DNA of 32,254 bases from Fidelibacterota bacterium TCS56 (lineage in GTDB: Bacteria; Fidelibacterota; Marinisomatia; Marinisomatales; TCS56). The notes below the pieces were generated by a model, which had not been told where the DNA came from, searched no databases, and was given only the letters and a program-made list of their open reading frames with translations. Position numbers and translations under genes: made by a program. Position 1 is the first letter of the stretch, and each line of letters begins with the position of its first letter. This document shows, piece after piece, positions 1 through 8,091 of this stretch. The DNA lies in assembly GCA_001577055.1 (NCBI GenBank), contig LSCG01000024.1, positions 1-32,254 on the forward strand, given 5' to 3'.

Positions 1-50
1 GCAGTGGCCTTTTAAGCCATTGGCCGAGCGTTCGAGTCGCTCCGGAGTCA
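1..50 (+). tRNA. tRNA-Lys(UUU), 3' part only
   Basis: The window opens inside a tRNA gene. The anticodon stem GTGGC/GCCAT (4-8 with 16-20) encloses loop CTTTTAA, giving anticodon TTT (11-13), so lysine. The T arm is GAGCG-TTCGAGT-CGCTC (26-42). The acceptor 3' strand CGGAGTC (43-49) and discriminator A50 follow. CCA is not encoded. The 5' half, including the D arm, lies before the window. The island and integrase remnant that follow suggest this 3' end served as an attachment site. Confidence 0.88.
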
Positions 51-59
51 CTCCTCGAC

Positions 60-98
60 AAACCCCTTTTCTCCTCGAGAAATTGGGGTTTTTTCTTT
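60..98 (+). terminator. Intrinsic terminator after tRNA-Lys
   Basis: AAACCCC (60-66) pairs with GGGGTTT (85-91), extended inward by TTTCTC/GAGAAA, and is followed by a T-rich run TTTTTTCTTTTC. It is a plausible rho-independent terminator for the tRNA transcript. Confidence 0.75.
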
Positions 99-138
99 TC
101 TTTTCAACTTCGCCAGAAAGTGACAAAAAGCGCAGAAA

Positions 139-178
139 TAGACAGTAGTAGACAAAAAAATTGCACTCTGGTTGCACT
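139..178. repeat. Short direct repeats next to the integrase remnant
   Basis: The non-coding stretch 99-271 holds two copies of TAGACA (139-144, 149-154) and two of TTGCACT (161-167, 172-178). Short direct repeats between a tRNA 3' end and an integrase gene are typical of integrase arm-binding sites, but these are too short to prove that. A weak hairpin CAGCC/GGCTG lies at 220-237. I see nothing else in this gap. Confidence 0.25.
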
Positions 179-271
179 TTTTTTCAGTAAGGATTCTCGG
201 TTCCCAGTGTTAGTAAAAACAGCCCAATATTAGGCTGCTTATGGGTTTGGATTGATTACCGAGTTTGGGAT

Positions 272-298
272 AAAAAAAGGCCCCGATCAGGGGCCTTT
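272..298 (-). terminator. Intrinsic terminator at the integrase stop codon
   Basis: Read on the minus strand, AAAGGCCCC-TGATC-GGGGCCTTT is followed by further T residues. The left arm encodes the last codons of the integrase (K-G-P-stop), so the hairpin includes the stop codon. This strong terminator closes the minus-strand transcript of the island. Confidence 0.8.
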
Positions 299-778
299 AA
301 AGAGGGAATCCAGGCTGCTTAGTGGCCTTCGGTAGTTCTCATCCAACAGATCCACGTAGTATTTTTCTGTTGTTTTTACCGATGCATGGCCTAGCAGTTT
401 GGATACAGTGTATAAATCAGCTGATCCTGACTGAAGCAGGATACTGCCGAACGTCTTACGTAATGAGTGCAGGTTTGCCCCTTCAATTTCGGCCAGCTTG
501 TAATAGTCTGCAATCTTATGGCTGACAAAGTCAGGTTTGAAATCGAATGGATATTCACGGCCTTCCCTATTTATTTCTTTAAGTACTGCATACAGAGTAT
601 CGTTCATTGGAATATACCTGCGATTTGTACCTTTCAGGCCAACAAGAACAATCTTCTTTTCGCGGAAGTTGACATTTTCCCATGAGAAATCCGGTGCTAG
701 CAATTCAATGCGCCTCGCACCAGTATTTAAATAGGCCAATATCAAACGCTGGAATTGTCTGTCCTCTTCTGTTACTTT
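287..778 (-). pseudogene. Tyrosine recombinase (integrase), catalytic domain remnant
   Basis: The C-terminal catalytic domain of a phage-type tyrosine recombinase. Visible residues are the first Arg in NTGARRIEL, the box II motif HSLRKT (HxxR), LGHASVKTTEKYY with the third-box His, and the Tyr nucleophile in KYY. The reading frame continues upstream of the track's TTG start as KVTEEDRQFQRL, the usual start of this domain, then meets a TGA at 791-793. The N-terminal DNA-binding domain is missing. The upstream sequence instead encodes the start of an HsdM protein, so a deletion joined the two genes. The remnant is oriented away from the rest of the island and ends beside tRNA-Lys. It is probably not functional because the arm-binding and core-binding domains are absent. 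Confidence 0.85.
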
Positions 779-780
779 TA

Positions 781-870
781 GTCCCGGAAGTCATCGGCGC
801 CCATCTTGCCGCGCAGGGTATTGGCGATGTTCCAGAGCTGTTGTTCGAGGTGTTGTTTGGTGTCGTTTAT
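781..870 (-). pseudogene. Remnant of type I restriction-modification hsdM (N-terminus)
   Basis: On the minus strand this short frame reads NDTKQHLEQQLWNIANTLRG and continues KMGADDFRD before TAA. This is recognisable as the extreme N-terminus of a type I methyltransferase subunit (HsdM); full proteins run to about 500 residues. The codon where Met should stand is ATA. The homology stops where integrase sequence starts (about 775-787), so an internal deletion removed nearly all of hsdM, any hsdS and hsdR, and the integrase N-terminus. It starts one base past the stop of the DUF262 gene, which implies that gene once sat directly upstream of hsdM. Identification is from memory of the family, not from a search. 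Confidence 0.7.
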
Positions 871-871
871 A

Positions 872-3013
872 TTAATTATTGAAGCGCGAGTTTACGTAAC
901 TGGCGATTTCCCTGGTCGGTAATTCTGGTGAGGAATTTCCGCTTCTCAGATAGAATTTGTCAGATTTTACCCCCTTGTTGTCGGTCACAGATGTGTACAA
1001 CGGTTTGAGACCGGGATTTATTTCAACCACACAAATTTCCGTATCTTGAACTTCTGGAAAAGTGACCTGCAGGAAATTGGAAGTGAATTCCCGTCCATAT
1101 GCTGCACTGGCAATATTGAGAAGATGCAATTCAAATTCATCCTTGGTGCCATTATGCAAAGTTTGGTAATCTTGTTCTAGTCCAATTATCTCCATATCAT
1201 CATTCACGCCCATAATCAATGTACCTCCCTGGGCATTACTGAAAGCGGCAATCGTCTTCAAAATTGCCTGTTCTAGTTTTTTGTTAACCGCTCCTGTTTT
1301 CAGATCGTACCTGAGTGTAGTTTTGAATTCCACCAGATTGTTTTCACCGGCCGAAATCATATCAAACAGATCCATTTTTATTTCATCGACTGCTGTTTCA
1401 GTGATATTCTGCAGAAATTCATTCAATTCATCAGCTAGCATCTGCCTCCTCGCTGCCAAGAATTGTTCGAAATTCTCCAGTTTCCAGAGGTTTGCATCAT
1501 CAGGAATACACTGTAATGCCAGCCCATTCGGAAACTTCTCATTAACTTCTCTCAAATAGCCGTCAGCATACTGGGCTGATTTTGTTCGATTGGCAGCAGC
1601 AGTTAAAACTGCCCGATTAGTGATCTCCTGGGCATATTGATATTTAATCCGATTGTTAATACCGTAACCGTTATCGCGTAACACTGAATAGGGAAATATG
1701 TGATCCCATTCCAGTTCGTATTTTTTCCCCATATTCTTCCGAATATTGATTCCAGTCGTTAGACAAACGGCATTCTGACTTTTAAAATAAAACTTCATTA
1801 AACCCCACAGCGGATGCTGAATACCAACTCCTTCAAATTCAGCTGGTGTAATCTCAAGATTGCGTTCCAGGGCAATTAAATTCAGCAATTTGTCGAAAGG
1901 ATTTTCTTCATCACGAATTATAGCCAAATCCTTGTCCAGTTTTTGTGGTAGCTGACTAATGTAACGGTATCTGACCTGAGAATAATAGAACCATTTAACG
2001 GTTTTTTTAATTCTCGACTGGCTTAAAGTATTTACCCCATTGTTGTAAGCAAATACAATGATCGGAACAAAAGCGTAGACGGAGTTGACTTCTTTAGTAT
2101 GATCAATGTAAGCCTGAGATTTCAAGATGTTAAATACATAATCCAATACTTCACCATCCAACTTTTCCCAAACTTCACGAATTCTTTCGTTATTACTGCT
2201 GTCGTGTAATTTCTCCATCTTTGATCCCACATTATGCAGGATACCAAGCAGAACATAAATGATAAAATCCAGATTGAAAACGAAGCCGCTTTTTGCTAGC
2301 TTTTTAAGTTTGGTTTTAAACAATGCTCGGGCTTGAGGCCAATATCCACAAATTTGTGCTAAAGCAAGTTCAGCATCTGTCAGGTTGACTCCTGCTGCAT
2401 TTACTATATAGAATATATCAATGGCTTCTTTTACTGATGCCTGTGTTGGTACGATCTGCTCTTTGAAATCACGTTCAGCAATCTTTTCTATAGCATAAAA
2501 ATTATCATCAATGATGTTTTCCAACCTTCGGCTGATTCGATCACCATTCATTTGCTGTTCAAGTTGACTAACAATATCTTTTCTTCGAATTCTACGATTT
2601 AGGATGTCAGTAATGTGAACCCAAAGCGGATTATTGGTCATTATATTTTTCTTATAATACTCCAACTCGAGAGTCTCGACATTGACATATAAAGGTTTAA
2701 TGTCGTGCGTTATTTCTTCTTCTTTGTAGTAGGGAGGTATTTCACCCTTCATTAATATATATAATGTAGTGATACGTTGTTGGCCGTCCAGAATAAGTTT
2801 CACCGAACCCTGTTTAGGATCATACTTGTGATCGCCCTTTAATTCAGGTGGTGTATTGGTTTCCCAGGTTAACATTGTCCCAGTAGGATAATTCTTTATC
2901 AGAGAAGATATGAGATTTTTAGCGTCAGTTCGACGCCACACATATTCACGTTGGAATGCAGGGACAAATAGTTGCTTCTCATCAATATTTACAAGAATCT
3001 GTTTGATTTCCAT
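872..3013 (-). CDS. DUF262-HNH-AlbA_2 protein, probable phage-defence nuclease
   Basis: 713 residues. The N-terminal DUF262 domain (GmrS/ParB-like fold) carries DGQQR at 76-80 and the family motif FYIVNAAGVNLTDAEL at 201-216. A His-containing nuclease segment of the GmrD/DUF1524 HNH type follows, with WDHIFPYS at 436-443 and downstream Asn/Lys (TNRAVL, NRTKSAQ). The C-terminus (about 555-713) is a Schlafen AlbA_2 DNA-binding domain with VEFK at 561-564 and FSNAQGGTLIMGV at 591-603. DUF262-HNH proteins such as GmrSD and SspE restrict modified or unmodified invading DNA, with nucleotide binding by the DUF262 part. The AlbA_2 tail could supply nucleic-acid binding. The ATG is preceded by AGAGGTCG. 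The frame is intact, unlike its neighbours in the island. Target and activity are inferred. Confidence 0.82.
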   Translation of the reverse strand: MEIKQILVNIDEKQLFVPAFQREYVWRRTDAKNLISSLIKNYPTGTMLTWETNTPPELKGDHKYDPKQGSVKLILDGQQRITTLYILMKGEIPPYYKEEEITHDIKPLYVNVETLELEYYKKNIMTNNPLWVHITDILNRRIRRKDIVSQLEQQMNGDRISRRLENIIDDNFYAIEKIAERDFKEQIVPTQASVKEAIDIFYIVNAAGVNLTDAELALAQICGYWPQARALFKTKLKKLAKSGFVFNLDFIIYVLLGILHNVGSKMEKLHDSSNNERIREVWEKLDGEVLDYVFNILKSQAYIDHTKEVNSVYAFVPIIVFAYNNGVNTLSQSRIKKTVKWFYYSQVRYRYISQLPQKLDKDLAIIRDEENPFDKLLNLIALERNLEITPAEFEGVGIQHPLWGLMKFYFKSQNAVCLTTGINIRKNMGKKYELEWDHIFPYSVLRDNGYGINNRIKYQYAQEITNRAVLTAAANRTKSAQYADGYLREVNEKFPNGLALQCIPDDANLWKLENFEQFLAARRQMLADELNEFLQNITETAVDEIKMDLFDMISAGENNLVEFKTTLRYDLKTGAVNKKLEQAILKTIAAFSNAQGGTLIMGVNDDMEIIGLEQDYQTLHNGTKDEFELHLLNIASAAYGREFTSNFLQVTFPEVQDTEICVVEINPGLKPLYTSVTDNKGVKSDKFYLRSGNSSPELPTREIASYVNSRFNN

Positions 3014-3029
3014 TTCGACCTCTTATTAA

Positions 3030-3357
3030 TTATATTATTCGCAATACACCCACAATAAACTCCGGATATCCCCTGATCCGCTCCAGCAGATTGGTCTTTT
3101 CGTAAACAGCCAGCCCAGCTTCCTTCGCCTGATCCTCGATGTGATTTATCCATTCTCTCGGCGGTTTGAACGTTTTAGTTTTTGTTGATTTACTTGCTCC
3201 CCCGATAATAACCCAATCAAACAGTCCAATATTCGTAAAAGTCAGCCGTTCCAGCATTGGTTCGCAAGAAAGGAATTTAACCTTTGCTTTGACCTTTTTA
3301 AAAGCATCTTCCGCCCGTTTCACATTCGACTGGTTATTCCGGTCTATTCGTACAGTG
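3030..3357 (-). pseudogene. DUF5131 (phage Gp37/Gp68-like) protein, 5'-truncated
   Basis: The C-terminal part of a DUF5131 family protein. It shows VKFLSCEPMLERL, LFDWVIIGGASKS, PPREWI and VYEKTNLLERIRGYPE, all typical of the family. The frame stays open upstream of the track's ATG as GITVRIDRNNQSNVKRAEDAF, where homology to the usual VWVGTTV region fades at about 3345-3360, then ends at a TAA near 3384. The family is normally about 230-300 residues and carries N-terminal cysteines in a radical-SAM-like region. Those are missing, so the remnant should be inactive. The truncation coincides with the candidate attachment site at 3360-3372. The gene would have been transcribed with the DUF262 gene 16 bases downstream. 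Confidence 0.7.
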
Positions 3358-3359
3358 AT

Positions 3360-3372
3360 TCCGGAGTTACTC
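3360..3372 (+). other. Candidate att repeat matching the tRNA-Lys 3' end
   Basis: TCCGGAGTTACTC matches TCCGGAGTCACTC at 41-53 in the tRNA acceptor region at 12 of 13 positions, in the same orientation. It sits where the DUF5131 gene is cut off and where the housekeeping groEL region begins. It is flanked by two near-identical copies of a 12-mer, TATTCGTACAGT (3346-3357) and TACTCGTACAGT (3368-3379). This would be the far attachment site of the island; the short match makes it tentative. Confidence 0.4.
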
Positions 3373-3443
3373 GTACAGTTTGATTAAGTTGAACATCAAT
3401 CTCCGTACTTCTCAATATATTCATCTACTACAACTTGAAGCGG

Positions 3444-3468
3444 GGGGCTGCCCTTTTGGGACAGCCCC
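3444..3468 (-). terminator. Hairpin downstream of groEL
   Basis: GGGGCTG-CCC-TTTT-GGG-A-CAGCCCC forms a strong stem with one bulged base and a 4-base loop, 26 bases past the groEL stop. No clear U-tract follows on the minus strand, so it may be a Rho-assisted terminator or a 3'-end stabilising hairpin. Confidence 0.55.
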
Positions 3469-3494
3469 TTGATTGAACCTGGTGAATGACGGGA

Positions 3495-5129
3495 TTAATA
3501 CATTCCGTCCATGCCGCCGCCTCCGGGAGGCATCGGCGGTGCCGGTGGTTCCTTCTCGGGAATCTCGGTCACAACCGCTTCGGTGGTCAGCAGCAATCCG
3601 GCGATGGATGCGGCATTTTCCACGGCCACACGGGCAACTTTAGTGGGATCAATGATACCGGCATTAAACATATTGGCGTATTCTTCACTGCGGGCATCGA
3701 ACCCGTAGTCAGATTTGCCTTCCATTACCTTCTGAACCACAATCGAGGGTTCCATACCGGCATTAAAAACAATCTGACGAATTGGTTCTTCCAGCGCCCG
3801 GCGCATGATATTGACACCAACAGCCTGATTTTCGGACACATCCACTTTATCCAGACTGGCGATGGAACGCAGCAGGGCTACGCCGCCACCGGGGATAATA
3901 CCTTCTTCAACCGCGGCGCGGGTTGCATGTAATGCATCTTCCACACGGGCTTTCTTCTCTTTCATCTCCACTTCGGTGGGGGCGCCGGCATACAGCACGG
4001 CTACACCGCCGGACAGCTTGGCCAGCCGTTCCTGCAGTTTCTCCCGGTCATAGTCGGAAGTGGTTTTTTCAATCTGGACTTTAATCTCATTGATGCGGGC
4101 CTTGATAGCTTCCACATCGCCGCTGCCGTCAACGATGGTAGTATTATCTTTGTCAGAGACGACGCGCTTGCAGGTACCCAGGTATTCCAGGGTGGCATTC
4201 TCCAGCTTATAGCCTTGCTCTTCCGAGATAACGGTGCCACCGGTGAGGATGGCGATATCTTCCAGCATGGCTTTACGACGGTCACCAAATCCGGGGGCCT
4301 TGACGGCCAGAACTTTGAAAGTACCGCGCAGACGATTCACCACCAGGGTGGCCAGGGCTTCCCCTTCCACGTCTTCGGCGATGATCAGGATGCTGCGGCC
4401 GGCCTGGACTACTTTTTCCAGAATCGGCAGCAGATCTTTCATATTGCTGATCTTTTTATCATGGATCAGGATATAAGGATCTTCCAGTTCCGCTTCCATT
4501 TTCTCGGAATTGGTCACGAAATAGGGTGACAGATAGCCGCGGTCGAACTGCATGCCTTCTACCAGTTCCAGGTAGGTTTCGGCAGTCTTGCTTTCTTCAA
4601 TGGTAATAACGCCATCTTTGCCGACGTTGTTGAAAGCTTCGGCGATTTTTTCACCGATTTCACTGTCGTTGTTGGCTGAGATAGTGCCCACCTGAGCCAC
4701 TTTTTCCGGCTCGATGCCGATTTCCTTACTCTGGGATTTTAAGCCGCCCACAATCGCTTTGGCGGCGGCGTCAATACCACGTTTAATTGACATGGGATTG
4801 GCGCCGGCGGTGACGTTGCGGATTCCTTCGGTGATAATGGCCTGGGCCAGCACGGTGGCGGTAGTGGTACCATCACCGGCTACATCGGAAGTCTTGGAGG
4901 CAACTTCGCGCACCATCTGGGCGCCGACGTTTTCCAATTTATCGTCCAATTCAATTTCTTTGGCAACCGTCACACCATCTTTGGTAATGGTCGGGGCGCC
5001 AAATTTCTTTTCGATCACCACATTGCGACCTTTCGGTCCCAGGGTAACCCTGACAGCATCGGCCAGTTGGTCCACACCGGCTTTCAGGCCGTTGCGGGCT
5101 TCCAGATCATAGGTAATTTCTTTTGACAT
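3495..5129 (-). CDS. groEL: Chaperonin GroEL (HSP60)
   Basis: 544 residues, full length for GroEL. It forms the double-ring ATP-driven folding chamber in the cytoplasm together with GroES. Family blocks are visible in order: the ATP-binding [12 protein letters not shown] and [11 protein letters not shown] near the N-terminus, the apical-domain run with [10 protein letters not shown], and near the C-terminus [13 protein letters not shown] and the nucleotide-pocket region. The C-terminus is GGGGMDGMY, a shortened variant of the usual GGM repeat tail. The gene lies 14 bases downstream of groES with a GGAG ribosome site, forming the standard groESL operon under the CIRCE operator at 5529-5555. 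There is no sign of damage. Confidence 0.98.
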   Translation of the reverse strand: MSKEITYDLEARNGLKAGVDQLADAVRVTLGPKGRNVVIEKKFGAPTITKDGVTVAKEIELDDKLENVGAQMVREVASKTSDVAGDGTTTATVLAQAIITEGIRNVTAGANPMSIKRGIDAAAKAIVGGLKSQSKEIGIEPEKVAQVGTISANNDSEIGEKIAEAFNNVGKDGVITIEESKTAETYLELVEGMQFDRGYLSPYFVTNSEKMEAELEDPYILIHDKKISNMKDLLPILEKVVQAGRSILIIAEDVEGEALATLVVNRLRGTFKVLAVKAPGFGDRRKAMLEDIAILTGGTVISEEQGYKLENATLEYLGTCKRVVSDKDNTTIVDGSGDVEAIKARINEIKVQIEKTTSDYDREKLQERLAKLSGGVAVLYAGAPTEVEMKEKKARVEDALHATRAAVEEGIIPGGGVALLRSIASLDKVDVSENQAVGVNIMRRALEEPIRQIVFNAGMEPSIVVQKVMEGKSDYGFDARSEEYANMFNAGIIDPTKVARVAVENAASIAGLLLTTEAVVTEIPEKEPPAPPMPPGGGGMDGMY

Positions 5130-5143
5130 TGTGTTTTCTCCTC

Positions 5144-5434
5144 CTATAAGACAGCCAGGATGTCACTCTCGCGCATGATTAAATAATCTACGCTATCGAT
5201 AGTGACTTCAGTCCCGGAATATTTACCGTACAAAATCTTGTCGCCAACCTTAAGGGTGGTTTTTACAAGATTGCCGGAATCACTGATTTTGCCTTCGCCA
5301 ACAGCGGCAACGGTGCCCTGCTGCGGTTTCTCCTGAGCGGTATCGGGTAAAATAATACCGCCTTTGGATACTTCATCGGCAGGAGCCGGCTCGACTACTA
5401 CGCGATCGGCCAGAGGTTTCAATTTCAAACTCAT
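5144..5434 (-). CDS. groES: Co-chaperonin GroES (HSP10)
   Basis: 96 residues, the usual size. It forms the heptameric lid of the GroEL chamber. It begins with [14 protein letters not shown], has the flexible mobile-loop region around [15 protein letters not shown], and ends with the typical [17 protein letters not shown]. The ATG is preceded by AGGAG at 7-8 bases. It is the first gene of the groESL operon, with a consensus promoter and CIRCE upstream, so heat-shock control by HrcA is expected. The hrcA gene is not in the window. Confidence 0.98.
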   Translation of the reverse strand: MSLKLKPLADRVVVEPAPADEVSKGGIILPDTAQEKPQQGTVAAVGEGKISDSGNLVKTTLKVGDKILYGKYSGTEVTIDSVDYLIMRESDILAVL

Positions 5435-5494
5435 TGAGTACTCCTGTTTATTGGTTTTGAATTAAAACTATTTCGAAAAATTTTCAGCGCTGAA

Positions 5495-5522
5495 ATTATA
5501 GCCCGCCGGGGCATTACATCAA
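5495..5522 (-). promoter_or_regulatory. Sigma-70-type promoter of groESL
   Basis: On the minus strand, TTGATG (-35, 5517-5522) and TATAAT (-10, 5495-5500) are separated by 16 bases. The start of transcription would be about 50 bases before the groES ATG. The CIRCE element ends 6 bases upstream of the -35 box. Confidence 0.75.
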
Positions 5523-5528
5523 TTAAAA

Positions 5529-5555
5529 TTAGCACTCTCGCAAGTCGAGTGCTAA
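5529..5555. promoter_or_regulatory. CIRCE operator (HrcA binding site)
   Basis: A perfect TTAGCACTC-N9-GAGTGCTAA inverted repeat, identical to the CIRCE consensus, located upstream of groES. HrcA bound here represses chaperonin transcription at normal temperature. Its position just upstream of the -35 box, rather than over the start site, is slightly unusual and hints that another start may exist. Confidence 0.95.
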
Positions 5556-5580
5556 ACGAGGGGTAAAGTTAAAAAGTTCC

Positions 5581-6018
5581 TTATTTGCCCGTGCTGCCGA
5601 AACCTCCGCTGCCGCGACCGGTAACCGACAAATGCTCAGTCAATTTAAAATGAATCGGTTCACCGGTCATTGACACCAGTTGGAATAACCGCTGTCCCGG
5701 CCTGACCGTGAAAGGTTTACTGCTGATATTATCAACCGCCGCCATGATTTCCCCCCGGTACCCGCCATCTATCAGGCCGATTGAGTTTGCCATGCGCAAA
5801 GGCGTTTTGGAGATGCTGGAACGGGGCATCAGCCAATAGGGTCGGCCATCAGCGGTTTCGCAGGCGATTTGATGATGTATCAAAACCGTCTCGCCCGCCT
5901 GGATTATCTCTTCATCGATGATAAATAAATCCAGCCCCGCATCGCCGTCGTGGAAATGACGGTGATGTCGATAGCGTTCGGCCACGGCGAACGAAAATGG
6001 TTTAATTAACAGGTCCAA
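5581..6018 (-). CDS. dut: dUTP diphosphatase (dUTPase)
   Basis: 145 residues, typical of the homotrimeric dUTPase family, which hydrolyses dUTP to dUMP and pyrophosphate and so keeps uracil out of DNA. All five motifs are visible: DAGLDL (I), PRSSISKTPLRMAN (II), GLIDGGYRGEIMAAVDN (III, with the catalytic Asp), PGQRLFQLV (IV) and the C-terminal Gly-rich RGSGGFGSTGK (V). The start is a TTG preceded by GAAGG at suitable distance; no nearby ATG fits. It follows the M1 peptidase gene with a 26-base gap, so the two may be co-transcribed, although their functions are unrelated. Confidence 0.95.
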   Translation of the reverse strand: MDLLIKPFSFAVAERYRHHRHFHDGDAGLDLFIIDEEIIQAGETVLIHHQIACETADGRPYWLMPRSSISKTPLRMANSIGLIDGGYRGEIMAAVDNISSKPFTVRPGQRLFQLVSMTGEPIHFKLTEHLSVTGRGSGGFGSTGK

Positions 6019-6044
6019 TTTGTACCTTCTGTATTCTTAAGCGT

Positions 6045-7988
6045 TTATTTCAGTAGCAGGATTTTCTGGGTTTCATGACCATTGGGATATTCCAGGCGAA
6101 CAAAATAGGTTCCCGTTGCTACCGGCTGTAGCTGGTGGTTGATCCCGGTCCAATTAATCCCGTGACTGCCCGGTTGATAAATATCCTGATGATGGTAAAT
6201 ATTTTTTCCCTGTAAATCGAAAATATCCACCGCAACCCAGCCCCGGTAATCGATTTCGAACGGAATGGTGATGGAAGCATTAAAGGGGTTCGGGTAAGCC
6301 GGTTGCAAACTAAATCTGAAGACCAGGTCATTTTCAACTTCGATATAGCTGTATTGGGCCGTTTTCAAAACCCAGCTATCCGGATCAATCAGGATGGAGG
6401 TAACAGTCGTGCCGCCGGGAACCGGAATAGCATATTGCTGGCTGGCCTGGCTATTATTTATCACAACCAGCCAGGTTGAATCAGCGGTTGTGATTTCGAG
6501 ATCCAGCGGCATCTGAAAAATGGTACCTGTCGATTGGGTCTGTTCGATATCGAGTATCAGACTATCGTTGTTCTGATACCAGCTAACATGATACCTGGGA
6601 TAGTACGATCCGTAAACCCATTGATCGATGAAGGTATCCAGTTCATAGCCCGTGGCTGCTTCCGCAATAGCGGTAAATTGTTCGGTGGTAATCGAATTGA
6701 AGCGGCTGGCGGAATCAGTAGCGTAAACTTCGAGAAAATGGAAAAACAGGGAGTCCCCCACCACATGGCGCAGCATATGCGGTATCCAACTGGCCTTCCG
6801 ATAGGTCAAATTATAGTAGAAAATATCACTGACCGTTACCGGATCCTCCACGTAAATCGTGCCGCCCCCGTAATAGGCATTGGCCGCCATATCGTCGTGG
6901 TAATCATCCTGACCGTATTGACTTTCCCACCAGAGAGCTTCCGAATAGGTGGCAAATCCCTCGTTCAGCCAGATATGATGAAAGGAAGCACAGGTAACCA
7001 TATCGCCCCACCATTGATGAGCCAGTTCATGGGCTATCAGTGATTCACCATAACCACCCAGACTGGTAATGGTCTGATGCTCCATTCCCCCGCCCCAGCC
7101 GAACTCGGCATGACCGTATTTTTCATTGATAAACGGATATTCGGTAAACAGGCCGGAAAATGCTTCCAGCATAGGCCTGGTCTTCAAATAATTATCCTGA
7201 AGATCGGGGAAATGGGATGGTATTGTATAAAATTCTATCGGCATGGTATCGTTGGCGGTGCTGACATACTCATCGTACCACACGTAATAAGGATAGATTG
7301 CCAGTGATACCAGATAAGTCGGAATCGGGTAACGCTCCTGCCAGAAGAAGATGCGCTCGCTACCCATATCGGTGACGGATTTCAGCGAACCATTGGAAGC
7401 CACCGTCAGGTTATTGGGTACGGTGACAATGATATCCACAGAATCAGCCTTGTCTGCCGGATCATCCTTACAGGGCCACCAACTGCGGGCTCCATAAGGT
7501 TCGGACAGTGTCCAAATCATATTCTGTCCATCAAGGAGATCAAAATTGAACGAGCCGAAACCGGTAGTAGAGGGTGATCCGCTGTAATCAATGGCAATTG
7601 TGTGAACGGTGTTTATCGCAGCGTAATCAGGCACATCAATCGTTATCAAATCATTGGCATGGGAAAAAGTGCGGACGGTATCATCCAGCTTTAATCCGGT
7701 TACATCCATGCTAGTCAGGAAGTCAATTTCCAATACGCTGATAGTGGAATCTATAATCTTGAATTCCGCGTCCACATGACCATAGATCATTTCGGATACG
7801 GGATTGATATCCAATTCTATCCGGTAGAAATTAACATCGAATTTCTGCTGATCGGCCGTGGGGAATACATCCATCGCGGCCAGTTTCATTAACCTGCGGC
7901 TGTGGCCACAGGACATTTTATCTTCCGGGTGCGGCTGACCGAATACCATCGATATCAGCAGAATCAGAAATACGTTTCTTCGCGCCAT
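6045..7988 (-). CDS. Secreted M1-family metallopeptidase with type IX sorting domain
   Basis: 647 residues from the ATG preceded by GGAAG (the track starts 4 codons earlier at a TTG). The N-terminus MARRNVFLILLISMVFGQ is a signal peptide. The M1 aminopeptidase-like body carries the substrate-binding GGGMEHQ (a variant of GxMEN, near residue 300) and the zinc motif HELAHQWW with the third ligand Glu in NEGFATY 18 residues on. The last 85 residues hold YPNPFN and end TGTYFVRLEYPNGHETQKILLLK, the Por/T9SS C-terminal sorting domain that directs outer-membrane secretion in FCB bacteria. The expected role is extracellular cleavage of peptides. That fits the hydroxyproline catabolic operon elsewhere in the window, but the link is inference. 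Confidence 0.93.
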   Translation of the reverse strand: MARRNVFLILLISMVFGQPHPEDKMSCGHSRRLMKLAAMDVFPTADQQKFDVNFYRIELDINPVSEMIYGHVDAEFKIIDSTISVLEIDFLTSMDVTGLKLDDTVRTFSHANDLITIDVPDYAAINTVHTIAIDYSGSPSTTGFGSFNFDLLDGQNMIWTLSEPYGARSWWPCKDDPADKADSVDIIVTVPNNLTVASNGSLKSVTDMGSERIFFWQERYPIPTYLVSLAIYPYYVWYDEYVSTANDTMPIEFYTIPSHFPDLQDNYLKTRPMLEAFSGLFTEYPFINEKYGHAEFGWGGGMEHQTITSLGGYGESLIAHELAHQWWGDMVTCASFHHIWLNEGFATYSEALWWESQYGQDDYHDDMAANAYYGGGTIYVEDPVTVSDIFYYNLTYRKASWIPHMLRHVVGDSLFFHFLEVYATDSASRFNSITTEQFTAIAEAATGYELDTFIDQWVYGSYYPRYHVSWYQNNDSLILDIEQTQSTGTIFQMPLDLEITTADSTWLVVINNSQASQQYAIPVPGGTTVTSILIDPDSWVLKTAQYSYIEVENDLVFRFSLQPAYPNPFNASITIPFEIDYRGWVAVDIFDLQGKNIYHHQDIYQPGSHGINWTGINHQLQPVATGTYFVRLEYPNGHETQKILLLK

Positions 7989-8091
7989 AATGACTTCCAA
8001 GTTTAATAGAAGAATTTACATGCAATGAAATTGGGAAGCGACCGCCGCCTCGACCAATTGCATCATTCATCGATAACTGGTAAAATGGACT

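Noticed and set aside
781-3323. A working type I restriction-modification system
   Set aside because: Only 29 codons of hsdM remain, with ATA in place of the start, and there is no hsdS or hsdR.
3486-5112. Plus-strand ORFs of 60-148 residues opposite groEL
   Set aside because: They are antisense shadows of a strongly conserved gene, with no ribosome sites or recognisable products.
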